Positions 1-7,191 of a DNA stretch of 7,891 nucleotides are shown here, piece by piece. Below the pieces are notes generated by a model that saw only the letters and a program-made list of their open reading frames with translations, ran no database searches and was not told the origin of the DNA. How positions within the stretch are numbered: position 1 is the first letter of the stretch; each line of letters opens with the position of its first letter. The stretch comes from DATEJJ01 sp039649115. GTDB lineage: Bacteria; Actinomycetota; Actinomycetes; Mycobacteriales; Micromonosporaceae. The DNA lies in NCBI GenBank assembly GCA_039649115.1, contig JBBWZQ010000030.1, positions 1 to 7,891 on the forward strand, written 5' to 3'. The position numbers and the translations under genes are program-made.

Positions 1-513
1 ACCAGCCGGGCCGTCACCGACGAGGCGGGCTGCGCCAAAGGCGTCCTGCACCGGCACTTCACCGACTTCGACGCCTTCCTCACCGACCTCGTGCTCGACC
101 GGGCCGCGCAGCTTGAGACGCAGGCGAGTGCGCTGCGCGAGTCCGTCGGCACCGGCACGGTGGCCGACAATCTCACCAGCGCGCTGACCACCTTGTTCGG
201 GCCAGTTCCGGTGGCGATCATCCCGCTCATCACCTTCCGGGACGAGCTGCGCGTACGGCTGCGGCAAGCCAGACCCGGGGGCGGCATCGCGATCCTCGGG
301 CAGGCGACGACCGCGGTCTCCGCTTACCTGGCCGACGAGCGTGAACTGGGCCGCATCGCGGCCGACGCCGACATCGACTCAATCACCCTCTCCCTGGTCG
401 GCGGCGGGCATCTCCTGTTTGCAGACCGCGACCCCGGCCCGCCGACCACGGCGACCGTCAACAAGTTTGTGACAACGGTGCTCGCCGATGTTGTGCAACG
501 GCGGCCACGCTAA
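1..513 (+). CDS. TetR/AcrR-family transcriptional regulator, 5' end missing
   Basis: The frame is open from the first base of the window to a TAA at 511-513 and gives 170 residues. The visible N-terminus, TSRAVTDEAGCAKGVLHRHF, is the second half of a TetR helix-turn-helix: the 'VTDEAG-CAKGVLHRHF' turn and recognition helix are followed by 'TDFDAFLTDLV', the usual start of helix 4. Only about 20-30 residues of the DNA-binding domain should be missing. The remaining ~130 residues are the ligand-binding and dimerisation domain, which cannot be matched to a ligand from sequence. The GTG at 91 lies inside the helix and is not the real start. Such repressors normally control an adjacent, often divergent, efflux or catabolic gene, and here that target would be left of the window. 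The gene to the right converges on it and is an unlikely partner. The family call is firm; the target and ligand are unknown. Confidence 0.93.
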   Translation, partial: TSRAVTDEAGCAKGVLHRHFTDFDAFLTDLVLDRAAQLETQASALRESVGTGTVADNLTSALTTLFGPVPVAIIPLITFRDELRVRLRQARPGGGIAILGQATTAVSAYLADERELGRIAADADIDSITLSLVGGGHLLFADRDPGPPTTATVNKFVTTVLADVVQRRPR

Positions 514-524
514 CGGCCGAGCAC

Positions 525-543
525 GCGGGGCAGGCACGCCCGC
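525..543. terminator. weak hairpin between converging genes
   Basis: A 5-bp GC stem (GCGGG at 525-529 with CCCGC at 539-543) closes a 9-base loop, 11 bases after the TetR stop. There is no T tract. It lies between two converging genes, where a terminator is expected, but a short stem like this arises easily in GC-rich DNA. The rest of the 118-bp gap (514-631) holds only short GC palindromes, such as the 10-base one at 617-626. Confidence 0.25.
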
Positions 544-631
544 CACAAGACGTCTCTGCCGACGACCTGACACTCCGCGCCCGGCTCACCATCGGCCACA
601 CAGCGAGGGCGCACGCGCCGGCCGGCTTGGC

Positions 632-2167
632 TCAGTTGTGACTGCCGCCTTTCGGGTGGCGGTGCCGCCGGTCGTGCGGTCGGCGCAGGCCTGAGAGGTC
701 CGCCCGGGCGACGCTGTTGCGATCGGCCACGGTATTGCCGAACGCGAACTGTGGCCAGTAGCCCAGGATTTCCTGACGGCTACGCTCGCTCCACTCCCGG
801 GCGAGGTCGCTGCGCGACTTGTAGAAGTTCATCGAGTAGCCGCCGCTGTGCAGCCGCAGGATGACGAAGCCACCGGGGTACTCCTTGGCGGCCGCGATCT
901 CCTGGAGGGTGACCCTGGGCGCGGTCGGGCTGACCGTGCGGTGGTTGCGGTGTGTGTGACCCGCGTGATGCAGGAAAACACCGGGCGTCTTCGCGTACCA
1001 GTCGAGAACCGACGCGGCCTGACTGGTGTCCAAGGAGCTGCCTGAGGCGATGGGGAAGGCGGAATCCGTTACCACGAGCGGGTGGTGGCCGAAGACCAGC
1101 GTCGGCTGGTCCTTGTGTGCGGCCAGGTTGTGCTGGAACCAGTCGAGCTGAGCCGGCGACATGCCACCGGCGTCGCCGCCACCGCCCGCCTTGTCGTAGG
1201 TGTCGAGACCGATCACGTGTAGGCCGGAGAGCTCGGTGGAGAAGTAGGTGAGCTCTGTGTCGGGGAAGTACGCGTCGTGGAAGCAGTCGTTGCCTTGCCA
1301 CTGGCCGACGCGGCAAGTTGCGTACGGGTCACCGGTGTGCGCGCGGTCGTGGTTGCCGCGGGTGACGAAGTAGTCCTCGCGGTAGGTACCAAAGCGGGAA
1401 AGTAGCTGTCCGGCCCGGCTGAGGTCGGTTGGTACCGCCTCTGCGGAGATGTCACCGGCGGCCAGCAGGTACGTCGGGTCGAACCGGTTGACGTCCCGGA
1501 TCAGTGACTCAAGCATGACCTCCGGGTACGGCGGGAGGCCGGGCACTTGGCTGATGCCAATGTACTGCGGCTGGCCACCGACCAGTCCGGCCTGCGTCTC
1601 GCCCATGTGCAGATCGTTGCAGAGCACGATGGAGAAGAGGTGGCTTCCGCGCGGCGGCTGCGGGGTGGTGAACGAGAACGGTCCGGTCCCGCCCAGCCCG
1701 TAGTCGGAGGTACCGACCGCGTTTCCGGCAATGAGACTGAACACCATGGGAGCGGCCGGCTTACCGTTCGACCGTGCCTGGTAGTAATAGGTTTGACCGG
1801 GCTCCAGGTCAGTCAGTTCGACGTAGTGGTACGGGGTCGGGCCGGACATCCCATGCGCCACCTTGTTGAGCCGGGACGGATGGGTGCCGTACACGACCTC
1901 GCTGTCAGCCTCGACCGGAATCATCCGGCCGAGGCCGTCGTTGGTGCCGGCCTGGCCGGTGTACCAGGTGACCACGGCGTGGTCCTCGGCGAGGGTGACC
2001 AGTTCCAGGTTGACCGCGGTCACCGCGCCTGTGATGCCAGGGGAGCTGACTGAGGCGAAGGCCCGGGCCGGATCGGCCAGAGCCACCGGCGCGGCGGCCA
2101 CAGCATACGCGGACCAGCGGAGCATGTCTCGGCGCGTGAAGTTACAGGCAGGCATGTCGCCGACCAT
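632..2167 (-). CDS. Tat-exported calcineurin-like metallophosphoesterase with purple-acid-phosphatase-like N-terminal domain
   Basis: This is a 511-residue exported phosphoesterase. The N-terminus carries a twin-arginine signal: TRRDMLRW at residues 11-18, a hydrophobic Ala/Val stretch, and a likely cleavage after AFA at about residue 38. Residues ~50-170 look like the fibronectin/PAP-type N-terminal domain (VVTWYTG, 'LTDLEPGQTYYYQARSNG'). The catalytic domain then shows the dinuclear-metal motifs in order: NDLH (Asp185, His187), GD (Asp239), GNHD (271-274), GHH (360-362) and GHTH (403-406). The tail is basic and His-rich. The ATG at 2167 has a CTGGA five bases upstream. A second ATG at 2155 would shorten the protein by four residues and also keeps the Tat signal. 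The ATG at 2260 would bury the Tat signal 36 residues deep and is unlikely. It is divergent from the secreted protease. The substrate cannot be told; phosphodiester or phosphomonoester hydrolysis outside the cell is inferred from the family. Confidence 0.93.
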   Translation of the reverse strand: MVGDMPACNFTRRDMLRWSAYAVAAAPVALADPARAFASVSSPGITGAVTAVNLELVTLAEDHAVVTWYTGQAGTNDGLGRMIPVEADSEVVYGTHPSRLNKVAHGMSGPTPYHYVELTDLEPGQTYYYQARSNGKPAAPMVFSLIAGNAVGTSDYGLGGTGPFSFTTPQPPRGSHLFSIVLCNDLHMGETQAGLVGGQPQYIGISQVPGLPPYPEVMLESLIRDVNRFDPTYLLAAGDISAEAVPTDLSRAGQLLSRFGTYREDYFVTRGNHDRAHTGDPYATCRVGQWQGNDCFHDAYFPDTELTYFSTELSGLHVIGLDTYDKAGGGGDAGGMSPAQLDWFQHNLAAHKDQPTLVFGHHPLVVTDSAFPIASGSSLDTSQAASVLDWYAKTPGVFLHHAGHTHRNHRTVSPTAPRVTLQEIAAAKEYPGGFVILRLHSGGYSMNFYKSRSDLAREWSERSRQEILGYWPQFAFGNTVADRNSVARADLSGLRRPHDRRHRHPKGGSHN

Positions 2168-2187
2168 ATGTATCCAGGTTGAACATT

Positions 2188-2203
2188 GTGTCGTGGTTGA
2201 CAC
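2188..2203. promoter_or_regulatory. inverted repeat, possible operator of the phosphoesterase gene
   Basis: GTGTC and GACAC are separated by six bases, 21 bp upstream of the phosphoesterase ATG at 2167. On the minus strand the same segment holds two TCAACC copies 18 bp apart (2195-2200 and 2177-2182). The position fits an operator overlapping the core promoter, but five-base arms are short and the repeat may be chance. Confidence 0.25.
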
Positions 2204-2446
2204 GCGTGCACATGTCGCAGATGGAAACGGCCAGGCAAGCCGGCCAACCCGGTCGGGCAATTCGACAGCGCCCGCCGAGGTCGTCGGGGGTGGAGGCGGT
2301 GCGGCGACTGTTCACCGTGCTGGTGAGGGCAGTGCGGACCGGTTCGCGGTGCGCACGGGTGCCGGCCTGGCCGAGGGCGTCGGCAGTTTCCGGACTCGCT
2401 GTATCTGGCGAGGACGGCGTCTCTCGTATAGGTGAACATCAACCCT

Positions 2447-2453
2447 GAGAGGA
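2447..2453 (+). promoter_or_regulatory. ribosome binding site of the secreted protease
   Basis: GAGAGGA lies six bases before the ATG at 2460. It is the best Shine-Dalgarno sequence in the window and fixes the start codon, which also places a proper signal peptide at the N-terminus. Confidence 0.8.
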
Positions 2454-2459
2454 CAACGG

Positions 2460-4766
2460 ATGCCCGTACCATGGCGCTTTGACCTTGGTTCATGGCTCGT
2501 TCGCGGACTGGTGCTCGTTGCGGCGCTGGCGGTGGTGGGCGGCATGAACATGGTGCCGGCGCAGGCCGACGACTTCGCCAGCGTGACCGTGACCTTCACC
2601 AACACCGGAAGCCTGCCCTTGTACAAACGGTTCCACAAGCTCGACCACGGCTGCTGGGCGACGGAGCCGCCGCTGACCATCCCGGCCCTGAGCACGGTGA
2701 CCTGGAAGTCGGTGTCCTGCGGAGTCTTCACCGGCACCGAGGGATCGGTGCTGTACCAGCCGCATGGCGCCCCCGACGGCATCAATGGCCGCTTCTACTG
2801 GGACGACCCCGCAACCGGCGACAACACCGCAGAGAACGCGGCACCGTCCGGGTGCCGCAGCAGCCAGACCAACCCGCCACCCGATGGCCTCACGTTCGAG
2901 ATCTTCTTCACGATGGGCTGCAACGCATCCTCGGGTGACGGCATCGCCGACGTGTGGAAGCTCAACAAGTTCGCCGACCCGGGTGGTGGAGCCGCAAAGC
3001 AGATCGTCGACCTGGCGGCCATGGGTGCCGCCGTCGGCCAGAAGGACATCTTCGTTCAGCTCGACTGGATGCAAGACGCCACACACAACCAGCAACTCGA
3101 CCCCGCGACCATCAGGCGGCTCGTGAACACCTTCGCCGCCAACGGTTTCAGCCTGCACATCGACGCGGGCCCGAGCAGCATCCTGAACTTCAACACCAAT
3201 ACCACCTGGGGGCCGCTGAGCAGGGCCCGGTCCACCGGCTACCAGCCGAACCTGGGAACCGGGACGGTCGACGCGGCCGGCAACGTCAACTACGACTGGA
3301 CCGCGTTCAACGCGATCAAAGCCGCCAACTTCGTCCCGACCGGACGGGTGGAGATCTTCCACTACGCGCTCGCGGCGCGCCAGATCGCGAACTTCACCAG
3401 CGTCAGCGGCGGCAGCGGTCCTGGCGGGGTCGGCATCATCATCGGCCTCGGGAATTTCACCGGTGGTGTCGGCAGTGTCGACGAGCAGACCGGCACCCTC
3501 ATGCACGAACTGGGGCACGACCTCGGGCTCGACCATGGCGGACGCGGTGACCCGGTCAACTTCAAGCCGAATTACTTCAGCGTCATGAACTACGCGTTCG
3601 GCATGAGGGGGTTCATCAGGAACGGCCAGAGGGTCTACGACTACTCCCACGGCGGCCAGCGCGACCTGGTCGAGTCAGGCCCGTACGGGCTGGACGAGAG
3701 CGCCGGCCTGGGCCCCAACGCGGCGGGCTTCCAAACCCAGCACTTCTGCCCCGCCAAGGGCAGCCAGCCGGCGCGAAGGATCGCGGTGGCCGACGCCGCC
3801 GGCCCGATCGACTGGGACTGCGACGGTGTCTTCAACGAGCCCAATGTGCTCGCCGACGTCAACGCCGATCCCAAGCAGCCGATGAACACCCTGGGCACGC
3901 TGGTCGACCATGACGACTGGTCAGACCTCACGCTCGTCGGAGGCGCCATCGGCTCGTTCGGCGCGTCGATACCCGAACCACCGATCGTGTCTACACTGGA
4001 CGATGCCATCCCCGAGGCCCCGACACTGGACACCACCGCGCCGGTCACCTCGGCTCAGCCGAGCCCGACCGCCAACCAGGCGGGCTGGAACAACGCGGAC
4101 GTCACGGTGACCATCAGTGCCAGCGACGACAGTTCCGGGGTGGCCCGTACGGAGTACAACCTGGATGACAGCGGCTGGACGCTGTACTCGACGCCGCTGG
4201 TGATCTCCACAGACGCGGTTCACACACTGCGGTACCGCTCCACCGACCAATCGAGCAACGTCGAGACGGCCAAGAACCTGACGGTGAAGCTCGACAAGAC
4301 GCCGCCGACGGTGTCCTACACGGGCAACGCGGGCACGTACGGGATCCTCGACACCGTCAACATCACCTGCACCTCGGCCGACAACCTCTCCGGGGTTGCC
4401 ACGTCCACCTGCCAGAACATCAACGGGCCGGCCTACGACCTGAGTCTGGGCAGCACCACGCTGTCGGCGACGGCGAACGACGTCGCGGGCAACACCGGCC
4501 AAGGCTCGACCAGCTTCACGCTGAAGGTGACCTTCGATGACATGTGCACCCTCTCCAGACGCTTCGTGACCAACTCGGGCTTCGCGCTGGCAACCGCGAT
4601 GTGCGTGCAGCTCGACGCCGCGGAACTCGCCCAGGCCCAGGGCAACCAGACGGCCAAGGCAGCGGCCATCAACGCCTACCTCACGACCGTGGACACGGCG
4701 GTCATCGGCCGCTTCCTGTCCCCGGGCAACGCTGCCATCCTGAAGAAGCTGTCGGCCGGTCTGTGA
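2460..4766 (+). CDS. secreted multidomain metzincin-type zinc metalloprotease with ET79-like N-terminal domain
   Basis: 768 residues. A Sec signal peptide occupies residues 1-36 (basic/hydrophobic, cleavage after AQA). Residues ~38-153 resemble the secreted ET79/aegerolysin-like beta-sandwich proteins of actinomycetes and Bacillus (LDHGCWATEPP, FTGTEGSV, FYWDDP). Residues 157-500 are a metalloprotease region of a bacterial family: DGIADVWK, KDIFVQLDWM, the zinc site HELGHDLGLDH (His349, Glu350, His353, His359) and the Met-turn SVMNY (374-378), followed by IDWDCDG and DHDDWSDL. Residues ~520-612 form an OmpL47-type Ig-like domain (DTTAPVTS, GVARTEYNLDD, RYRSTDQSSNVE) and 613-690 a second Ig-like domain (DKTPPTVSY). 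Residues 692-768 are a helical FIMAH-like domain. Ten cysteines fall in pairs within single modules. All catalytic motifs are intact. Peptide hydrolysis outside the cell is inferred from the motif; the substrate is unknown. Confidence 0.92.
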   Translation: MPVPWRFDLGSWLVRGLVLVAALAVVGGMNMVPAQADDFASVTVTFTNTGSLPLYKRFHKLDHGCWATEPPLTIPALSTVTWKSVSCGVFTGTEGSVLYQPHGAPDGINGRFYWDDPATGDNTAENAAPSGCRSSQTNPPPDGLTFEIFFTMGCNASSGDGIADVWKLNKFADPGGGAAKQIVDLAAMGAAVGQKDIFVQLDWMQDATHNQQLDPATIRRLVNTFAANGFSLHIDAGPSSILNFNTNTTWGPLSRARSTGYQPNLGTGTVDAAGNVNYDWTAFNAIKAANFVPTGRVEIFHYALAARQIANFTSVSGGSGPGGVGIIIGLGNFTGGVGSVDEQTGTLMHELGHDLGLDHGGRGDPVNFKPNYFSVMNYAFGMRGFIRNGQRVYDYSHGGQRDLVESGPYGLDESAGLGPNAAGFQTQHFCPAKGSQPARRIAVADAAGPIDWDCDGVFNEPNVLADVNADPKQPMNTLGTLVDHDDWSDLTLVGGAIGSFGASIPEPPIVSTLDDAIPEAPTLDTTAPVTSAQPSPTANQAGWNNADVTVTISASDDSSGVARTEYNLDDSGWTLYSTPLVISTDAVHTLRYRSTDQSSNVETAKNLTVKLDKTPPTVSYTGNAGTYGILDTVNITCTSADNLSGVATSTCQNINGPAYDLSLGSTTLSATANDVAGNTGQGSTSFTLKVTFDDMCTLSRRFVTNSGFALATAMCVQLDAAELAQAQGNQTAKAAAINAYLTTVDTAVIGRFLSPGNAAILKKLSAGL

Positions 4767-4793
4767 CCTGACCGGCGCGGTCTCCCAGCCGCA

Positions 4794-4823
4794 GGCCACC
4801 GGGCGCACGGGCGTCCGGTGGCC
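4794..4823. terminator. strong hairpin terminator after the protease gene
   Basis: Bases 4794-4806 pair with 4811-4823 over 13 bp (one G-T wobble at 4803/4814), closing the tetraloop ACGG. The stem starts 28 bases after the protease stop. There is no T tract, as is common for actinobacterial terminators. The dyad could also stop transcripts coming from the convergent kinase gene, whose stop is 190 bp away on the other side. Confidence 0.8.
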
Positions 4824-5013
4824 CGCGACCGTACTGACCTGGCGCCGGTCCGACACCGCGACGACCTCGCTGCTCGTGCGGCACCACCCCCACCACGACG
4901 CGCATGCCCACAACACGGCCGGAGTGTCGGGGGCTGGCTGCCAACGCGCCTTGCCCGCTCGCGAATATCGAAGAATGCCGCTACTTCAAACAATGAGCCA
5001 CTGCACCGACGAG
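4824..5013. other. intergenic stretch between converging genes, nothing recognised
   Basis: Short frames are open here on both strands, but none has a ribosome binding site, a recognisable domain or a sensible start. I see no RNA gene and no second clear terminator next to the kinase stop. It reads as ordinary spacer. Confidence 0.5.
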
Positions 5014-6399
5014 CTAGGCGGGCACCGAGGGGAGGGTCACGATCACACGTGCGCCACCCATTGGACTTTCGGTGATGGCGATGTGGCCGCCGTGGGCGAT
5101 GGCGATCTCGCGGGCGATGGCCAGCCCGAGTCCGGTGGTGCCGCTGCCGCGCCCGCGGCTGGTGTCCAGCCGCACGAACCGGTCGAAGACGCGCTCGCGG
5201 TCGACTTCGGGAATGCCTGGGCCGTCGTCGTCGATCTCGACCGTCACGCGGTCGGCCGCGGCCCTGGCCGTGATGACAATGCGGGTCCGTGCGTACCGTG
5301 CCGCGTTCTCGGTGACGTTGCCGAACAGGCGCCGTAGGTGGTCCGGGTTGCCGACCGTGGCCACCTCGTTGGGAGCGTCGATGACGACGTCGAGACCGCG
5401 AGCCGACGTTTCGGCGATCTCCCGGAGGACAGCGTTCACGGGTACCGGCTGCCGCTTCGCCGCCAGCTGTCGCTCGTCGGCTCTCGCGAGCAGCAGCAAC
5501 TGTTCGATCATGTCCTCCAGCCGGACCGACTGTCGCATCGCCCGCTCAGCGATCACCGGCCACGGCGCCTTGTCGGGGTGTGCTAGTCCGACTTCCAGCG
5601 AGGTGCGGATCGCGGCGAGCGGACTGCGCAGCTCATGGGAAGCGTCGGCGACGAAGCGCCGCTGCTTGCGGGTGGAGTCCTCTAGCCGGGCGAGCATGCC
5701 GTTCATGGTCTGGGCCAGGTGCCCGATCTCGTCGGCCGTCCCGGGTTCGGGCACGCGGCGGGACAGGTCGGCCGAGGTGATGTCGGTGACGGCGTGGCGG
5801 ATCTGCTCGACCGGGCGCAGGGCGCGGCCGACGACCAGCCAGATGGTGCCAGCTGCGAGCAGCACGATGCCGGGCACGCCGACGATCAGGAGGCGGGCTG
5901 AGGCTTCGCTGACCTGGCTGAGCACGCCGGTGGAGGTACCGGTGACGATGGTGACCGGTTGGCCGGCGACGGTGGTGCGCTGGGCGATGACCGTCACCTC
6001 GCTCGGGATCACCCCGTCGGCGGCCTTCTGCCGCACCGGCGTGGTCGTCCCCGCCGGCACCGCGTACACGGCGGGCAGGCCCCGCAGGGTGCGGGTGGCG
6101 GCCAGCACGTGCCCGTCGTCGGCGAGGACCTGTGCCTCGGCGTTGGGGTCGAGCGTCGAGGGACCCAGCGGGTCGGGCCAGGTCCCGGTGCCGCCGGACT
6201 GCGCGATCTGGTCGGAATAGGCGTGCAGTTGCTGCTCGATCGCGTTGTGCACGGACCGCACCAGCAGCAGGTACATGAACAGCAACCCGAGCACGACGAC
6301 CGCGGACAGGGCGAGCCCAGCCACGACCGTGACTCTTGTCCGCAACGTGGTTTGGTGGCGTCGGAGTACGCCCAGGAGTTGCCTTGCCCGCCCGGTCAC
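5014..6399 (-). CDS. sensor histidine kinase of a two-component system
   Basis: 461 residues, membrane-bound, autophosphorylating on His and passing phosphate to the regulator encoded just upstream. A first membrane helix (~24-47) and a second (~168-190) flank a ~120-residue extracellular sensor region with no recognised fold. HAMP follows (191-243), then HisKA with the H-box FVADASHELRSPLAAIRTS (His255), the N-box around Asn365 (NVTENAARYA), G1 DDGPGIP (391-397), an F-box (RVFDRFVRLD) and G2 GTTGLGLAIAR (420-430). All catalytic boxes are intact, so it should be an active kinase. It starts with GTG at 6399, whose last bases are shared with the regulator's TGA (GTGA, 4-base overlap). There is no strong Shine-Dalgarno sequence of its own, which suggests translational coupling. 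The signal sensed is unknown. The architecture is the common actinobacterial class, and I cannot assign a specific named system. Confidence 0.97.
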   Translation of the reverse strand: MTGRARQLLGVLRRHQTTLRTRVTVVAGLALSAVVVLGLLFMYLLLVRSVHNAIEQQLHAYSDQIAQSGGTGTWPDPLGPSTLDPNAEAQVLADDGHVLAATRTLRGLPAVYAVPAGTTTPVRQKAADGVIPSEVTVIAQRTTVAGQPVTIVTGTSTGVLSQVSEASARLLIVGVPGIVLLAAGTIWLVVGRALRPVEQIRHAVTDITSADLSRRVPEPGTADEIGHLAQTMNGMLARLEDSTRKQRRFVADASHELRSPLAAIRTSLEVGLAHPDKAPWPVIAERAMRQSVRLEDMIEQLLLLARADERQLAAKRQPVPVNAVLREIAETSARGLDVVIDAPNEVATVGNPDHLRRLFGNVTENAARYARTRIVITARAAADRVTVEIDDDGPGIPEVDRERVFDRFVRLDTSRGRGSGTTGLGLAIAREIAIAHGGHIAITESPMGGARVIVTLPSVPA

Positions 6400-7076
6400 G
6401 CTGGGTCGTCCGGGATCAGGTAGCCCTCCCCGCGCACGGTCTGGATGACCGGCGTGCCGACGGTAGGGTCAATCTTGCGACGCAGCCGGTGTACGTGGAC
6501 CTCGACCACGGCGGGGCCGCCGTCGAAATTCGTATCCCAGCAGTGGTCGAGCAGTTCGGTCTTGGACACCACCTGTCCCTTGCGCCGCATCAGGTGTTCC
6601 AACACGGCAACGTCACGGCTGCTCAGGTCGAGCACCCTGCCGTCGGCGGTGGCCACGGCTCGGCTGGCCGGGTCCAGGGTGAGGCCCGCGGCGGTGAGCA
6701 CCGAAGGCCTCGCTCCCAGCCCGCGCCGGGTCAGGGCTCTCAGATGGGCGAGCAGCACCGGGTACGAAAAGGGCTTGGCCAGGTAGTCGTCCGCGCCGCT
6801 GTCCAGGCCTTCGGCATGGTCGAGGTCCTCATCCATCGCGGTGAGCATGAGGATCGGGGTCCACACGCCCCGCTCCCGGAGCCGCCGGCACACCTGGTAG
6901 CCGTCAAGCAGCGGCAGCATCACGTCGAGGATGATCACGTCGTGCACGGCCTCGACCGCCTTCCACAGGCCGTCCTGGCCGTTGTCCGCGACGTCCACCA
7001 CGTATCCCTCGGCCTCCAGCCCCCAGGTGAGCGACTCGGCCATAGCCTGTTCGTCTTCGACCACGAGTACCCGCAT
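6396..7076 (-). CDS. OmpR/PhoB-family response regulator
   Basis: 226 residues. The receiver domain (1-~117) has the acidic pocket Glu7/Asp8, the phosphoacceptor Asp51 (VIILDVMLPLLDGY), Thr79 and Lys101 (the KPF motif), all as in active regulators. The winged-helix DNA-binding domain (~127-221) shows LSSRDVAVLEHLM, VSKTELLDHCW, VEVHVHRLRRKI and the terminal VRGEGYLI hairpin. It is the first gene of the operon with the kinase. The ATG at 7076 is preceded by GGGGA at a rather long spacing of about 10 bases. OmpR-family regulators commonly autoregulate through direct repeats, and a candidate lies upstream at 7192-7208. Target genes cannot be read from the sequence. Confidence 0.97.
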   Translation of the reverse strand: MRVLVVEDEQAMAESLTWGLEAEGYVVDVADNGQDGLWKAVEAVHDVIILDVMLPLLDGYQVCRRLRERGVWTPILMLTAMDEDLDHAEGLDSGADDYLAKPFSYPVLLAHLRALTRRGLGARPSVLTAAGLTLDPASRAVATADGRVLDLSSRDVAVLEHLMRRKGQVVSKTELLDHCWDTNFDGGPAVVEVHVHRLRRKIDPTVGTPVIQTVRGEGYLIPDDPA

Positions 7077-7110
7077 CAGTCAAGCATCCCCGAAGCGACA
7101 CCAGTCCTGG

Positions 7111-7156
7111 CCACCGCCGCGCCCCGGAGCACCACCGCCAACACGTGTCACACACG
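7111..7156. promoter_or_regulatory. repeats and palindromes in the leader of the two-component operon
   Basis: CCACCGCC occurs at 7111-7118 and again at 7132-7139, 21 bp apart (two helical turns). Directly next to it are the perfect palindrome ACACGTGT (7141-7148) and an overlapping inverted repeat, CGTGT-CAC-ACACG (7144-7156). All lie between the response regulator start and the direct repeat further upstream, so they would be in the 5' leader or core promoter. Function is inferred from position only. Confidence 0.3.
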
Positions 7157-7191
7157 AAACTCGAACCCGCCCGATCGTTTGCCTGAAAGGT

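Larger units (their letters stand above)
2168..2459. promoter_or_regulatory. divergent control region between two exported hydrolases
   Basis: This ~290-bp non-coding stretch separates two genes that read outward, so both promoters should lie here. I see no convincing -35/-10 pair. Elements seen are a GTGTC-N6-GACAC inverted repeat (2188-2203) close to the phosphoesterase start, a TCACC-N5-GGTGA inverted repeat (2312-2326), and GTTCACC-like heptamers at 2310-2316 (+) and 2431-2437 (-). The heptamers match a single unit of the Streptomyces PHO box, but neither has the tandem partner at 11 bp that PhoP binding needs. Confidence 0.55.

Noticed and set aside
644..663. Hairpin over the 3' end of the phosphoesterase gene (644-649 with 658-663)
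   Set aside because: It lies inside the coding region, has an 8-base loop and a terminal wobble, and competes with alternative pairings of the same GGCGG. It is not convincing as a terminator.
2093..2260. Longer phosphoesterase start at 2260 (542 residues)
   Set aside because: It would put the twin-arginine motif about 45 residues in, behind a non-hydrophobic extension. The ATG at 2167 has a better upstream GGA and gives a normal Tat signal.
2310..2437. GTTCACC heptamers as a PhoP PHO box
   Set aside because: The copies at 2310-2316 and 2431-2437 are single, lie on opposite strands and lack the 11-bp tandem partner.
2490..3650. Long minus-strand open frame (386 codons) opposite the protease
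   Set aside because: It has typical antisense GC-frame composition with runs of Arg, Val, Gly and Asp and no domain. The plus strand is clearly coding.
3921..4916. Minus-strand open frame (331 codons) opposite the protease 3' end
   Set aside because: It is low-complexity Arg/Val/Gly sequence, runs across the terminator hairpin, and is the shadow of a real gene.
2198..7156. Shared TGACACG string in the phosphoesterase promoter and in the two-component leader, as a common operator
   Set aside because: A shared 7-mer between two regions of this size is expected several times by chance.
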